Shown: positions 30,104-38,043 of the stretch, piece by piece | How the letters are laid out: every line of letters begins with the position of its first letter | Numbering within the stretch: position 1 is the stretch's first letter | Virus record (IMG/VR): IMGVR_UViG_3300021957_004962 | Location: 43,581 to 107,580 of that record | Length of the DNA stretch: 64,000 nucleotides | Reading direction: 5' to 3' (one strand) | Origin: a virus | Program-made: the position numbers and the translations under genes | Notes under the pieces: generated by a model | What the model was told of the DNA's origin: nothing | The model's database searches: none | What the model saw: the letters and a program-made list of their open reading frames with translations, nothing else

Positions 30104-30313
30104 TTACAGATTCACAATTTCCATTCCATTAATATTTTTCTGTAACCAACCTCGTTGTTGTGCATATACAGAAATTGCACTTGTACGGTCTTCATAACCA
30201 TTTTGTTTTGCCCACACATTCATGTCAAGTTGTACCATCTCGGCTTGCTCTCCTTGTTTGGATGTAGCATTAATCTTAGACACTTCATCTGCAATAAAAT
30301 TTTCTACGCTCAT
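30104..30313 (-). CDS. Small conserved phage protein
   Basis: 69 residues, MSVENFIADEVSKINATSKQ, with a helix-turn-helix-like NGYEDRTSAISVYAQQRGW. Coupled to the upstream mini-gene by ATGA. Confidence 0.6.
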   Translation of the reverse strand: MSVENFIADEVSKINATSKQGEQAEMVQLDMNVWAKQNGYEDRTSAISVYAQQRGWLQKNINGMEIVNL

Positions 30314-30429
30314 AGTGGAAGACTCCCTGTATAAAGTTCAATACCTAAACCAATCATGCCCATTAAAAATATTACAATAATCGCGACTTGGGCAAATCGT
30401 GCCGCAATATAATCTGGTAAATTGTTCAT
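30310..30429 (-). CDS. Mini membrane protein
   Basis: 39 residues with one membrane helix (VAIIVIFLMGMIGLGIELY). AAAGGAG lies just before the ATG at 30429. Confidence 0.65.
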   Translation of the reverse strand: MNNLPDYIAARFAQVAIIVIFLMGMIGLGIELYTGSLPL

Positions 30430-30442
30430 TTCCTTCTCCTTT

Positions 30443-30471
30443 AAAAAGGATGCATTTTACTGCATCCTTTT
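30443..30471 (-). terminator. Intrinsic terminator
   Basis: An 11-bp perfect stem (AAAAGGATGCA and complement) with a 6-base loop; on the minus strand it ends in five T and then overlaps the ribosome site of the next gene, so readthrough is probably partial. Confidence 0.75.
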
Positions 30472-30476
30472 ATAGT

Positions 30477-30728
30477 TTATTCTATGTTGTTGTTACGCAT
30501 CCAAACACGGTGTTTGGCTTCGCCCCACACCATACTTGCAATCATGTATACAAAAAATGGTACTGCAAATGTGCCAATTCCATACATTTCTGCTAGTGTT
30601 CCTTCTACGCCATATTGTTTATATAGCCATGTAAAAGCAGTGATGCTAGCCATTAATACAACAAATATAAATGCAAATTTGCCTACAATTTTTGTTGCTT
30701 CAACAACAGTTTCAGTTTTTTCACTCAT
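30477..30728 (-). CDS. Membrane protein
   Basis: 83 residues, two membrane segments (FAFIFVVLMASITAFTWLY and FAVPFFVYMIASMVW) with a charged tail. AAAGGAG precedes it. Unknown. Confidence 0.65.
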   Translation of the reverse strand: MSEKTETVVEATKIVGKFAFIFVVLMASITAFTWLYKQYGVEGTLAEMYGIGTFAVPFFVYMIASMVWGEAKHRVWMRNNNIE

Positions 30729-30794
30729 TGGGATCTCCTTTATGTTGAGCGGGGCATTATTGCCCAGGTGGTAATTTTGCCTCCCAAAATTATT

Positions 30795-31178
30795 TTATAT
30801 TAGACCCTGTTCCCGGGCCGCTGCCATTACAATTGGCGTAAACTTTTCTTCAACTTTTTCTTCAATCTGGTCCCAATTTGCAGGATAACAAAACCGACCA
30901 TTAATATATGTTGCAAACGCAAGTTCTGCTTTGGTAAGTCCATCTAATGCATGTCTGCATTGATAAGCACGATTGCCTAACCCATTGTTAAAGATATCAT
31001 AGACAACATTTTGTGCTTTACGAAACTTTTCCATAGCAGGATTATTTTTCTTATCTTCAACTTCGCCAGCCGATGGCCAAGTACTAAGAGAAGTAAGACC
31101 TTCTGCTAGTTGTTTGGTTTCAGTAGTGCATCCCCATGATGCATTTTTTGGGTTCCAACCAGTGTTTGCAAAAGCCAT
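30795..31178 (-). CDS. Hypothetical phage protein
   Basis: 127 residues beginning MAFANTGWNPKNASWGCTTE, helical with conserved-looking GNRAYQCRHALDGL and GRFCYPANWDQIEE. It follows a good promoter. Unknown. Confidence 0.6.
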   Translation of the reverse strand: MAFANTGWNPKNASWGCTTETKQLAEGLTSLSTWPSAGEVEDKKNNPAMEKFRKAQNVVYDIFNNGLGNRAYQCRHALDGLTKAELAFATYINGRFCYPANWDQIEEKVEEKFTPIVMAAAREQGLI

Positions 31179-31209
31179 TTTATGTTCCTCTGTGTTAACT
31201 TACTCTTAA

Positions 31210-31238
31210 TTTATAGCATCATAGCATGTTAATGTCAA
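31210..31238 (-). promoter_or_regulatory. Sigma70-like promoter
   Basis: TTGACA (31238-31233), 17-base spacer, TATAAA (31215-31210), about 30 bases before ATG 31178. Confidence 0.7.
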
Positions 31239-31243
31239 CAGTT

Positions 31244-32293
31244 TTATGCCGCTAGACTACTTTTTATTTGAGATTGTTTGAATAATTGATTACTGGCTAA
31301 GTTTTTGTGTTTAGCCTCGACCATAATATCAAAGTCGTTCCAGAAACTTAAGGCCCAATCGTTAACCGCAGTATTCCACATGTAATCACTGTGTGCTCGC
31401 ATCTTTGCTTTCTTATATCCTGCTTCTAGCAACTGTTGATAATCTGGCTTTATGGATGCATTATGATCTACTAATAAGTCTTCACGGCTTACGCTGTAGT
31501 GCATAGTAGGACGTACACCACGCCAACTGTCACGTACACGCTTGATACGGTCATCTGTAGGAGATATATATTCGCCACCACTGTTTACCCAATGGTGATG
31601 GATATCTACAACTAGTGCAACATCTTTTTCTAGTTCTAAGCTAGCTTCGAGACCCCAGGCGTTTTCGTCGTTTTCGATAGTAATACAGTTTCTTGCTTCT
31701 GGAGAGAGTCTCGGAAGGACGGCTTTGATACCGGCTGGACCTTGGCGTCCTGAGATGTGGACGTTACATTTGAAATCTTGCCACTTTTGACCGTAGCCCA
31801 TCCACCTGATGATATCCGCATGGTATTCAAACTCCTCTATACTTCTATTTACAATATCAGGACTATCACTTGCCAGCACAGTAAACTGACCAGGGTGCAT
31901 AGACAGGCGTACATCAAGCTCGCGAGCAAGAGTGCCGATTGCTGAGTATCCTTTCTCGAGCCTTTCTTGGAGACTTCTTTGCCTATAAAAATAAGACCAA
32001 TCATGGTGAGTATAAGCAGGTAAAAGATTACTACCAATACGTACCATACGTAATTGTGGTGGTAAAGATCCAACATATCTGACTAGCCTTTCTAAGTTTG
32101 CAATATTATCAAATGCAATCTCATATAGACGTTCTTCAGCTACCTCACGTGTCTGTCTGTTAAGCCATGTAATAGTTGTACTACGCTCAGTATACTGAGA
32201 TTGTATTTCTTTAAGTATTTTAGGTTTTTGTGTTTGGTCCGGGTGCATATATTTACATGCAAATCCGATACGCTGTATGTTTTGATTAGACAT
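31244..32293 (-). CDS. uvsE: UV-damage endonuclease (UvdE)
   Basis: 349 residues. TIM-barrel landmarks: GFACKYMHPDQ at the start, RLSMHPGQFTVLASDSPDIV, CITIENDENAWGLEASLELE, VVDIHHHWVNSGGEYISP (metal ligands) and TMHYSVSREDLLVDH. It nicks 5' to UV photoproducts, useful in sunlit water. ATG 32293 overlaps the upstream stop by TAATG; the reading to 32344 is rejected. Confidence 0.92.
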   Translation of the reverse strand: MSNQNIQRIGFACKYMHPDQTQKPKILKEIQSQYTERSTTITWLNRQTREVAEERLYEIAFDNIANLERLVRYVGSLPPQLRMVRIGSNLLPAYTHHDWSYFYRQRSLQERLEKGYSAIGTLARELDVRLSMHPGQFTVLASDSPDIVNRSIEEFEYHADIIRWMGYGQKWQDFKCNVHISGRQGPAGIKAVLPRLSPEARNCITIENDENAWGLEASLELEKDVALVVDIHHHWVNSGGEYISPTDDRIKRVRDSWRGVRPTMHYSVSREDLLVDHNASIKPDYQQLLEAGYKKAKMRAHSDYMWNTAVNDWALSFWNDFDIMVEAKHKNLASNQLFKQSQIKSSLAA

Positions 32294-32478
32294 TACAATT
32301 CTTCTACTTCTGAGTATATTTGCTTTAGAAGTGTTTGCAAACACTTAGCCATTTTGAGCTGTGCTGGAGTTAGGCTAGCAATGAAATCTGAACATTCTTT
32401 TGCTGTTTCTAATTCTTGCATATGCTCTAGCATTACAATTTGCATATAGGTTAAGCCGTCTATGTCATATGTTTGCAT
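32293..32478 (-). CDS. Small hypothetical protein
   Basis: 61 residues, MQTYDIDGLTYMQIVMLEHM ..., acidic and helical. AAGGAG upstream; coupled to uvsE. Confidence 0.6.
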   Translation of the reverse strand: MQTYDIDGLTYMQIVMLEHMQELETAKECSDFIASLTPAQLKMAKCLQTLLKQIYSEVEEL

Positions 32479-32503
32479 GTTACTCTCCTTGTTATACTAG
32501 AAT

Positions 32504-32532
32504 ATCGTATAGGAATAAGGATACATTGTCAA
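32504..32532 (-). promoter_or_regulatory. Sigma70-like promoter
   Basis: TTGACA (32532-32527), 17-base spacer, TACGAT (32509-32504), for the uvsE pair. Confidence 0.6.
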
Positions 32533-32744
32533 GCCATATCTATTTTAAATTCTTTTCCAGCACTTGGATCTTCAAAATGGAATGTATGCTCATAGACGTC
32601 AGTCCATTGTGTCATACTCCATTGATGCCTTTTTAAGTTTTTTCGACACCAAGTCTTACCTTTGTCAACCCAGTCACTATGTAATTTAACACTGTAACCT
32701 GGTTTCCAATTTAGTTTATATTCAAACATTTCTACTGGTGTCAT
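32529..32744 (-). CDS. Small conserved phage protein
   Basis: 71 residues rich in Trp and aromatic residues (YSVKLHSDWVDKGKTWCRKN and WTDVYEHTFHFEDPSAGKEF). The late TFHFEDP pattern recurs in marine phage proteins. Overlaps the upstream gene by one base. Confidence 0.65.
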   Translation of the reverse strand: MTPVEMFEYKLNWKPGYSVKLHSDWVDKGKTWCRKNLKRHQWSMTQWTDVYEHTFHFEDPSAGKEFKIDMA

Positions 32745-33073
32745 TAATTATAATCGTCTGTATTAAATGTGTAAGAATCATTACTATCAAATGTATACGA
32801 CACAGTTTCAGTTTGAATGTTCTCAGGATCTGATGACATGATATCTCTAAACAATCGTTTTATTGATTCATCAGACCAGTTTTGTATACTTCCTGGTGTT
32901 TCCATATTTTGAACCATTGCATTGAATTCCTGCTCGTTAAAATAATTAACTCCATCTATGGAATTACACGGATCATAACCATTATCCAGCATATCCTTAA
33001 TTAATGCTGTATCAGTTATTCCGCTCTTACGCTTTGCTTTTTCAAATTTAAAGTCAATAATATCATCAGCCAT
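32744..33073 (-). CDS. Hypothetical protein
   Basis: 109 residues, acidic, with a Ser/Asp/Thr tail (TVSYTFDSNDSYTFNTDDYN). One-base overlaps with both neighbours. Unknown. Confidence 0.6.
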   Translation of the reverse strand: MADDIIDFKFEKAKRKSGITDTALIKDMLDNGYDPCNSIDGVNYFNEQEFNAMVQNMETPGSIQNWSDESIKRLFRDIMSSDPENIQTETVSYTFDSNDSYTFNTDDYN

Positions 33074-33360
33074 TAATCACACTCCGGAAATTTATTTTTG
33101 ATTACAGCATGAAAATGCGGTAAATCTTTATTGTTTTTCGTAATATACATCTTGGGTTCTTCTATCCCCCAATTTCGTATAGCTGTTTTCGCCATATTAA
33201 ATATCTCACGTTTTTGACTGCTATCAGCAGTTTTGCAAGGTTTTTTATCTTCCATCTCCGTTAAGTAACGTAATGCATATATTGCAATATCATCTACTCC
33301 TAGTGGAACTTCCACCTTTGCTATAATTTTTCTACCGTCACCAGTATCTTTGGACCTCAT
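33073..33360 (-). CDS. Hypothetical protein
   Basis: 95 residues, MRSKDTGDGRKIIAKVEVPL ..., mixed alpha/beta. First gene after the promoter at 33430-33458. Unknown. Confidence 0.6.
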   Translation of the reverse strand: MRSKDTGDGRKIIAKVEVPLGVDDIAIYALRYLTEMEDKKPCKTADSSQKREIFNMAKTAIRNWGIEEPKMYITKNNKDLPHFHAVIKNKFPECD

Positions 33361-33429
33361 TTTGTTTGCCTTTCTTTATGCCAAAATATTCTATTTTAGA
33401 TGTGCCATGACGTCTAACCATATAGTAAA

Positions 33430-33458
33430 AGTTTATGGTAAGACGACTTACTTGTCAA
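33430..33458 (-). promoter_or_regulatory. Sigma70-like promoter
   Basis: TTGACA (33458-33453), 17-base spacer, TAAACT (33435-33430). An A/T hairpin (AAGTAAAA and complement, about 33454-33472) overlaps the -35 and may end the upstream gene. Confidence 0.5.
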
Positions 33459-33482
33459 GTAAAAAGTTTTACTTTTTATTAA

Positions 33483-36014
33483 TTATGCCTCAACATACGT
33501 TAATCGTATGCTCCAGTTTACAGTTGTTGATATTTCTCCTTTAACTCTTATTTTAAAAGCAGATGAATTTATATCTGCACTAGCATTCCAACCAGTATAT
33601 GTTACCTGCCAATTAGATCCTGCTTGATCAGGAGATAATCCACCACCAGTAATCGCAGTGTTAGCTTGATATACATTGAGATCATATTCTACTAAATCAC
33701 TTGTATTATATGTCTGCATTGCATCCCATACTCCCAATGGTTGCGCATCTGCAGTATTTCTTTGATAATACACTTTACTTACACTGCCAATTAGACTCGC
33801 TGCTCCACTGTTATCCTGCACCATACCTTCAAGTTTCCAACCTTGATTTTCTGTCCCATTTTTTGCTAAAACTAACGCATTAAATAACCATGTTTTTCCA
33901 GTAGGTATATTAAGTGACGCTGAATTAAATAACACTTCAGTTACGTTATTGTTTGTAGTAGTAAGTGTCGCTTTAAGAACATTTGGATCTCCACTTACGT
34001 CAATAGTATCAGCATTATTTGTAATCACTACACTATTATCTGTACTTGTTAATGATTTAAATTGTAAATCATTCCCGTTACGTTGTTTAAATACGCCAGC
34101 ACCAGATCCTTGATTACTAGCAGTAATACTATCACCAATGGTAATTTGATCACCATCTGCAATTGTAATTGCACCATCTGGTGTGAGACTTTTAAACTGT
34201 TGTACTGTTCCAGCAGTTTGTTTAAATATACCAGTACCAGATCCAATGTTTGCGTTATTAACACTTGCTGTTACAATATCAGGAAGTAACGCAATACTTT
34301 TCCAAGAATTAGTATCACCAAAATATCCTTCAATTCTATCACTATCTGTATTATATCTTATTTCACCGATTTCAGTGTTAGGACGTTGACTTGTTGAACC
34401 AGTTGGTATTTTTATAGCTTCTGTTCCTGGCATCCTTGCATTTTCAGCTATCTCAACTTTTATATTACCACCTTGTCCTGTTGGGTTGGCAATAGATATC
34501 TGTCCAGCTTGGCCTTCTAATGCTCTTGCACGACTAGTATTTCCATCTTTAATGATAATTCCACTATTGTTTGTAGTATTTAAATCTGCCACAAACGGAT
34601 TTAATATTGGTGTACTAGGTTGATAATCAGCCATTGTTCCAGTATTAAATGTTGCTGTATCTAATCTAACATATGTTGCTAACTGATCAGATCTGACTAC
34701 AAGATCATTGGTATTAACAGACAAAGAAAGTTGTCCAGCTTCACTGCTTACAATATATAACGTAGCACCACCACTGGTAAAATTATTGATAACAGTGACA
34801 TCACCACCTGTTGATGTCGTACCAGAAGTACTTGTTGGTAATCCTCCTGCTAGATATCCTGGGCTATTTGGCACAGATGGATTTGTGCCTTGACTTTTTT
34901 CATCTAAGTCACGCTGACTTAAATTGCTAGTATATCCAATTATATTCCCACAGTAGTCATATACTGGTACTTGGTTATTAATTTCAGGTTGGGGATCATC
35001 TAATGTATCTAATAGAGCAATCATTTCCGGATCAAGTAATAAATGGAATATATTAGGATATTCAACTACATCACCAGATAAAATACGTTTACCATTTGAA
35101 TCAAATTGGTGTCCAGTACCGCTGCCGCCTGTACTTGCTCCTAAACTATATTGTACTGGATATCCAGCCATTCTGTCATATAAGCTCTTTAAACTACTCG
35201 TAAGTCTTGCATTATCTGCAATATTGCCACTGGTTGGATTATGTAATACACCTACTTCACTATTACACGATCCGTCTGGTGTGGCAAATTGACTTCCGCC
35301 ACTAGAATAACTTCCGCTAATATTATTTTCAAATGCTAGTAAACCTGATACTGCGTCTCCAATACTAGAAATATCATTTGTGATTGCATCTAGTTCACTT
35401 TGCAGTAAATTTCCACTAGTAATATCGTTAATATTGTTTGCAATACGTCCTAGTACGCCGCCATTGAATACATTGGCGTTAAATCCACCATCAAGACTTA
35501 AACATGCACACACGTTTTCAGGAGCAATAGAACCAATATCGTCAATAATTGATTTACCAGCACCAAGAAAACTACCAAATGCACGTTCTAACATATTTGG
35601 TATAGCAATTGGATCAACTGGTGCGCTACAGAAATTAATTAAATTTGCGACCTGTTGTGCTTCTGCTAATATACCGTTAAGTCTTCCTAACACACTATCA
35701 AGTTTAGTATGCTCCATAAAATTATTCATTGACGAATCAAGATTACTAAGTGCGTCGAATAATTCAGATTGTATTCCTGGTATGTTTAATAATGCATTAA
35801 TATTACTACTCATGCATATTTGCAAGTTAGGCATTTTTAAGCCATTACCGCCTAGTACTCCACACAAAATTTCTCTGAGAGAAAAACTGTATTCAGCATT
35901 TGCCACTACACGAAGTGCATCACTTCCTAGTGCAGTTGTTCCACTTAAATGGTGCCGAGTATCGAGGTAATCACTAGCACTTTGTAAACCACTTGTAAAA
36001 TCTGTTAATGCCAT
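33483..36014 (-). CDS. Large virion fibre-like protein
   Basis: 843 residues. N-terminal third is alpha-helical with Cys-containing segments (ALSNLDSSMNNFMEHTKLDS; FCSAPVDPIAIPNMLERAFG). The middle is Gly/Ser/Thr-rich, with two diverged repeats: GSGTGIFKQTAGTVQQFKSL and GSGAGVFKQRNGNDLQFKSL, about 45 residues apart. Near the C-terminus WDAMQTYNTSDLVEYDLNVY resembles a CBM5/12-like carbohydrate-binding motif. This reads as a tail-fibre or baseplate-associated adhesin, and host binding is the likely role. Confidence 0.7.
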   Translation of the reverse strand: MALTDFTSGLQSASDYLDTRHHLSGTTALGSDALRVVANAEYSFSLREILCGVLGGNGLKMPNLQICMSSNINALLNIPGIQSELFDALSNLDSSMNNFMEHTKLDSVLGRLNGILAEAQQVANLINFCSAPVDPIAIPNMLERAFGSFLGAGKSIIDDIGSIAPENVCACLSLDGGFNANVFNGGVLGRIANNINDITSGNLLQSELDAITNDISSIGDAVSGLLAFENNISGSYSSGGSQFATPDGSCNSEVGVLHNPTSGNIADNARLTSSLKSLYDRMAGYPVQYSLGASTGGSGTGHQFDSNGKRILSGDVVEYPNIFHLLLDPEMIALLDTLDDPQPEINNQVPVYDYCGNIIGYTSNLSQRDLDEKSQGTNPSVPNSPGYLAGGLPTSTSGTTSTGGDVTVINNFTSGGATLYIVSSEAGQLSLSVNTNDLVVRSDQLATYVRLDTATFNTGTMADYQPSTPILNPFVADLNTTNNSGIIIKDGNTSRARALEGQAGQISIANPTGQGGNIKVEIAENARMPGTEAIKIPTGSTSQRPNTEIGEIRYNTDSDRIEGYFGDTNSWKSIALLPDIVTASVNNANIGSGTGIFKQTAGTVQQFKSLTPDGAITIADGDQITIGDSITASNQGSGAGVFKQRNGNDLQFKSLTSTDNSVVITNNADTIDVSGDPNVLKATLTTTNNNVTEVLFNSASLNIPTGKTWLFNALVLAKNGTENQGWKLEGMVQDNSGAASLIGSVSKVYYQRNTADAQPLGVWDAMQTYNTSDLVEYDLNVYQANTAITGGGLSPDQAGSNWQVTYTGWNASADINSSAFKIRVKGEISTTVNWSIRLTYVEA

Positions 36015-36313
36015 TAACCACTCCCTGCTCTAACATTTGGACTTGCGCTAGATGCTTTTGGTCCACAATGAGCGCCGCCAGCCGTCGGACATAATGAGTC
36101 TGGACTAGCTGGATCATTAAGGATTATAACTGAAATGTTATTTGCCCTAACTTTTCCTAATGTTTCCGTGGCTTTTAATGCACCGCCACCATGGGTATTA
36201 GGGTTACCTTGTGTGCTTATTGGCTCGTAATTTACTCTAACATTTGGACTTGTAGCTACTGTTCTAGCACCACAAGCTCGTGCGTCATTATTTCGGTGTA
36301 CATAATTTGTCAT
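36014..36313 (-). CDS. PAAR-like small protein
   Basis: 99 residues of low helical content, with twice-repeated ATSPNVRVN / SASPNVRAGS motifs and Cys/His residues (RACGART, NTHGGG, DSLCPTAGGAHCG). PAAR proteins cap the tail spike tip with such Gly/Pro turns and metal-binding His/Cys. One-base overlap with the fibre gene supports a tail role. Confidence 0.5.
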   Translation of the reverse strand: MTNYVHRNNDARACGARTVATSPNVRVNYEPISTQGNPNTHGGGALKATETLGKVRANNISVIILNDPASPDSLCPTAGGAHCGPKASSASPNVRAGSG

Positions 36314-36318
36314 ACCAG

Positions 36319-36325
36319 TATTTAT
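36319..36325 (-). promoter_or_regulatory. Late-like promoter motif five bases before ATG
   Basis: AATAAATA, CTGGT, ATG 36313. Drives the PAAR-like and fibre genes; likely leaderless. Confidence 0.55.
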
Positions 36326-36648
36326 TAAATTAGTAGAGTAGATTTCTCTTGCATTTTAACTGAACTAGTACTGTTAATATAACTAGTCGCAAGTCCTTCA
36401 CTAGGCTTTGCAAGTGCAACAACTTGTGCATTATTAATCGTAACAACATCATTATTTTCTGCATCAGTACTCATTAACCAAGGTATAAGCATTGCAGCAC
36501 CAGTTTGTGGATTTAAAGTCAGTACTTTTGCTTTGGTTACCTTGAGTTCATCTCGTGTACTTGTATGAAATCTAGCTACGACTTCCTCTCCTGTACCAAG
36601 TTTAATTGATATTGCATTATTTTTCTTAAAGTTTGAAGTCACTAACAT
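36325..36648 (-). CDS. Small conserved phage protein, Sm-like fold possible
   Basis: 107 residues. NAISIKLGTGEEVVARFHTS followed by KVTKAKVLTLN and VVTINNAQVVALAKPSE is the five-strand pattern of Sm/Hfq-like small barrels; similar proteins recur in cyanophages. Overlaps the glutaredoxin gene by 23 bases. Confidence 0.65.
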   Translation of the reverse strand: MLVTSNFKKNNAISIKLGTGEEVVARFHTSTRDELKVTKAKVLTLNPQTGAAMLIPWLMSTDAENNDVVTINNAQVVALAKPSEGLATSYINSTSSVKMQEKSTLLI

Positions 36649-36904
36649 CTATTTGTTCATCTCCTATTAATTTTCTTACATATCCTGGATCAAGTCGGAC
36701 AAGTGCTTGTCCCCCGCCAGACACTAATAATGTTCCGTTGTGATAAATCTGCGGCATTGATTTATGTCCTTTCTCTATTAGAAAGTTTCTCACTTCTGGA
36801 TTATTATCAGCACGGATTTCTTCAAATTTAAATCCGTGCTGATTTAGGTAGTTTTTTGCCATTGTACAATAATGGCATAACGGCTTAGTATAAAGAGTTA
36901 TCAC
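36626..36904 (-). CDS. Glutaredoxin
   Basis: 92 residues, active site LCHYCTMAK (Cys10, Cys13), cis-Pro in KSMPQIYHNG, then GGGQALVRLDP. It re-reduces ribonucleotide reductase, whose genes lie just upstream (ATGA overlap with nrdB). Confidence 0.9.
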   Translation of the reverse strand: MITLYTKPLCHYCTMAKNYLNQHGFKFEEIRADNNPEVRNFLIEKGHKSMPQIYHNGTLLVSGGGQALVRLDPGYVRKLIGDEQIDVSDFKL

Positions 36905-38028
36905 AATTTCATACCCGCAAACGTACTTCCATTTACATCTTGTTTAGTACCGCCGATTACATAGCTACTAATTTCTGTTTCTTGTGGTGCCACTTGTACT
37001 TCTGCACCAGCAATCCATTTCTGTGTCCATGGTAATGGGTTACTACTCCCTTTATACGGACTCGGTAAACCAACAGCAATCATACGCTTGTTTGCAATCC
37101 ATTCTACGTACTCAGCTAAAAGTTGTGCATTAAGACCAATCATCGATCCATCTTTAAACAAGTAATCTGCCCAAGCCTTTTCTTGGTCTACTGCATCTAC
37201 AAATAGTTGTACCATTTCGTCCTGAGTTTCTTGTTGGATACGAGCAAAGTCAGGATCATCTTTGGGCATCAGTTTAAGTAACGTTTGGGTACTACCCAAG
37301 TGTACATTCTCATCTCTACAAATAAGTTTAATAATCTTAGCATTGCCTTCCATCTTTTTAAGTTCAGCAAATGCCCAACTACATGCAAACGATACATAAA
37401 AGCGAACGCCTTCAAGTATGTTTACACTCATCATAGCTTTCCAGATTAGTTTTTTAAGTTCATATTTGTCCACTGTAATTTTCTTACCGTTAACTGTATG
37501 TGTTCCTTCACCTAATAGGTTATACCACATACCCATTTCAATAAGATCATCGTAGTGCTTACTAATATCGCCTGCACAATCCATAATGGGTGCAATGTCC
37601 ATCATTTCATCAAAGATGATACTTGGATTAGTGTAGATATTACGAATAATATGTGTGTAACTGCGACTGTGGATCGTTTCATTGAACGTCCATGTTGTTA
37701 CCCAATTCTCTAATTCAGGTAAACTAACAAGTGGATTAAAACTGTCAGCTGGTGCTCGGCCTTGTACACTATCTAATAGAATCTGCCGTTTTAAGTTACT
37801 ACTAAAAATATGCTGTTCATGATCAGTTAATGCTTTAAAGTCTTTACTGTCCTTAGTTACATCCACTTCTTCAGGACGCCAAAAGAATCCCAACTGCTTG
37901 TCAGTTAATTTATCAAACTGACGATACTTTAATGTATCATAACGCTGAATATCTACCCCACCGTTTGGGTCGAGAAACATCAGACTTTCCATGTGTTTAT
38001 TTCGTTGATTTTGATTTAGTACGCTCAT
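36901..38028 (-). CDS. nrdB: Ribonucleotide reductase small subunit
   Basis: 375 residues, class I beta subunit. Iron ligands are visible in TDHEQHIFSSN, FNETIHSRSYTHI (Glu-x-x-His), NILEGVRFYVSFA and LICRDENVHLGSTQ (Glu-x-x-x-His). The protein holds the radical cofactor. The expected metal-proximal Tyr position was not verified. It follows nrdA by 15 bases. Confidence 0.93.
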   Translation of the reverse strand: MSVLNQNQRNKHMESLMFLDPNGGVDIQRYDTLKYRQFDKLTDKQLGFFWRPEEVDVTKDSKDFKALTDHEQHIFSSNLKRQILLDSVQGRAPADSFNPLVSLPELENWVTTWTFNETIHSRSYTHIIRNIYTNPSIIFDEMMDIAPIMDCAGDISKHYDDLIEMGMWYNLLGEGTHTVNGKKITVDKYELKKLIWKAMMSVNILEGVRFYVSFACSWAFAELKKMEGNAKIIKLICRDENVHLGSTQTLLKLMPKDDPDFARIQQETQDEMVQLFVDAVDQEKAWADYLFKDGSMIGLNAQLLAEYVEWIANKRMIAVGLPSPYKGSSNPLPWTQKWIAGAEVQVAPQETEISSYVIGGTKQDVNGSTFAGMKL

Positions 38029-38043
38029 TAATTCTCTCTCTTA

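Noticed and set aside
32294-32344. N-terminal extension of UvdE
   Set aside because: ATG 32293 is coupled by TAATG and matches the family start.
35380-35970. 196-codon plus-strand ORF opposite the fibre gene
   Set aside because: Antisense shadow in a gene with clear protein features; no start signal.
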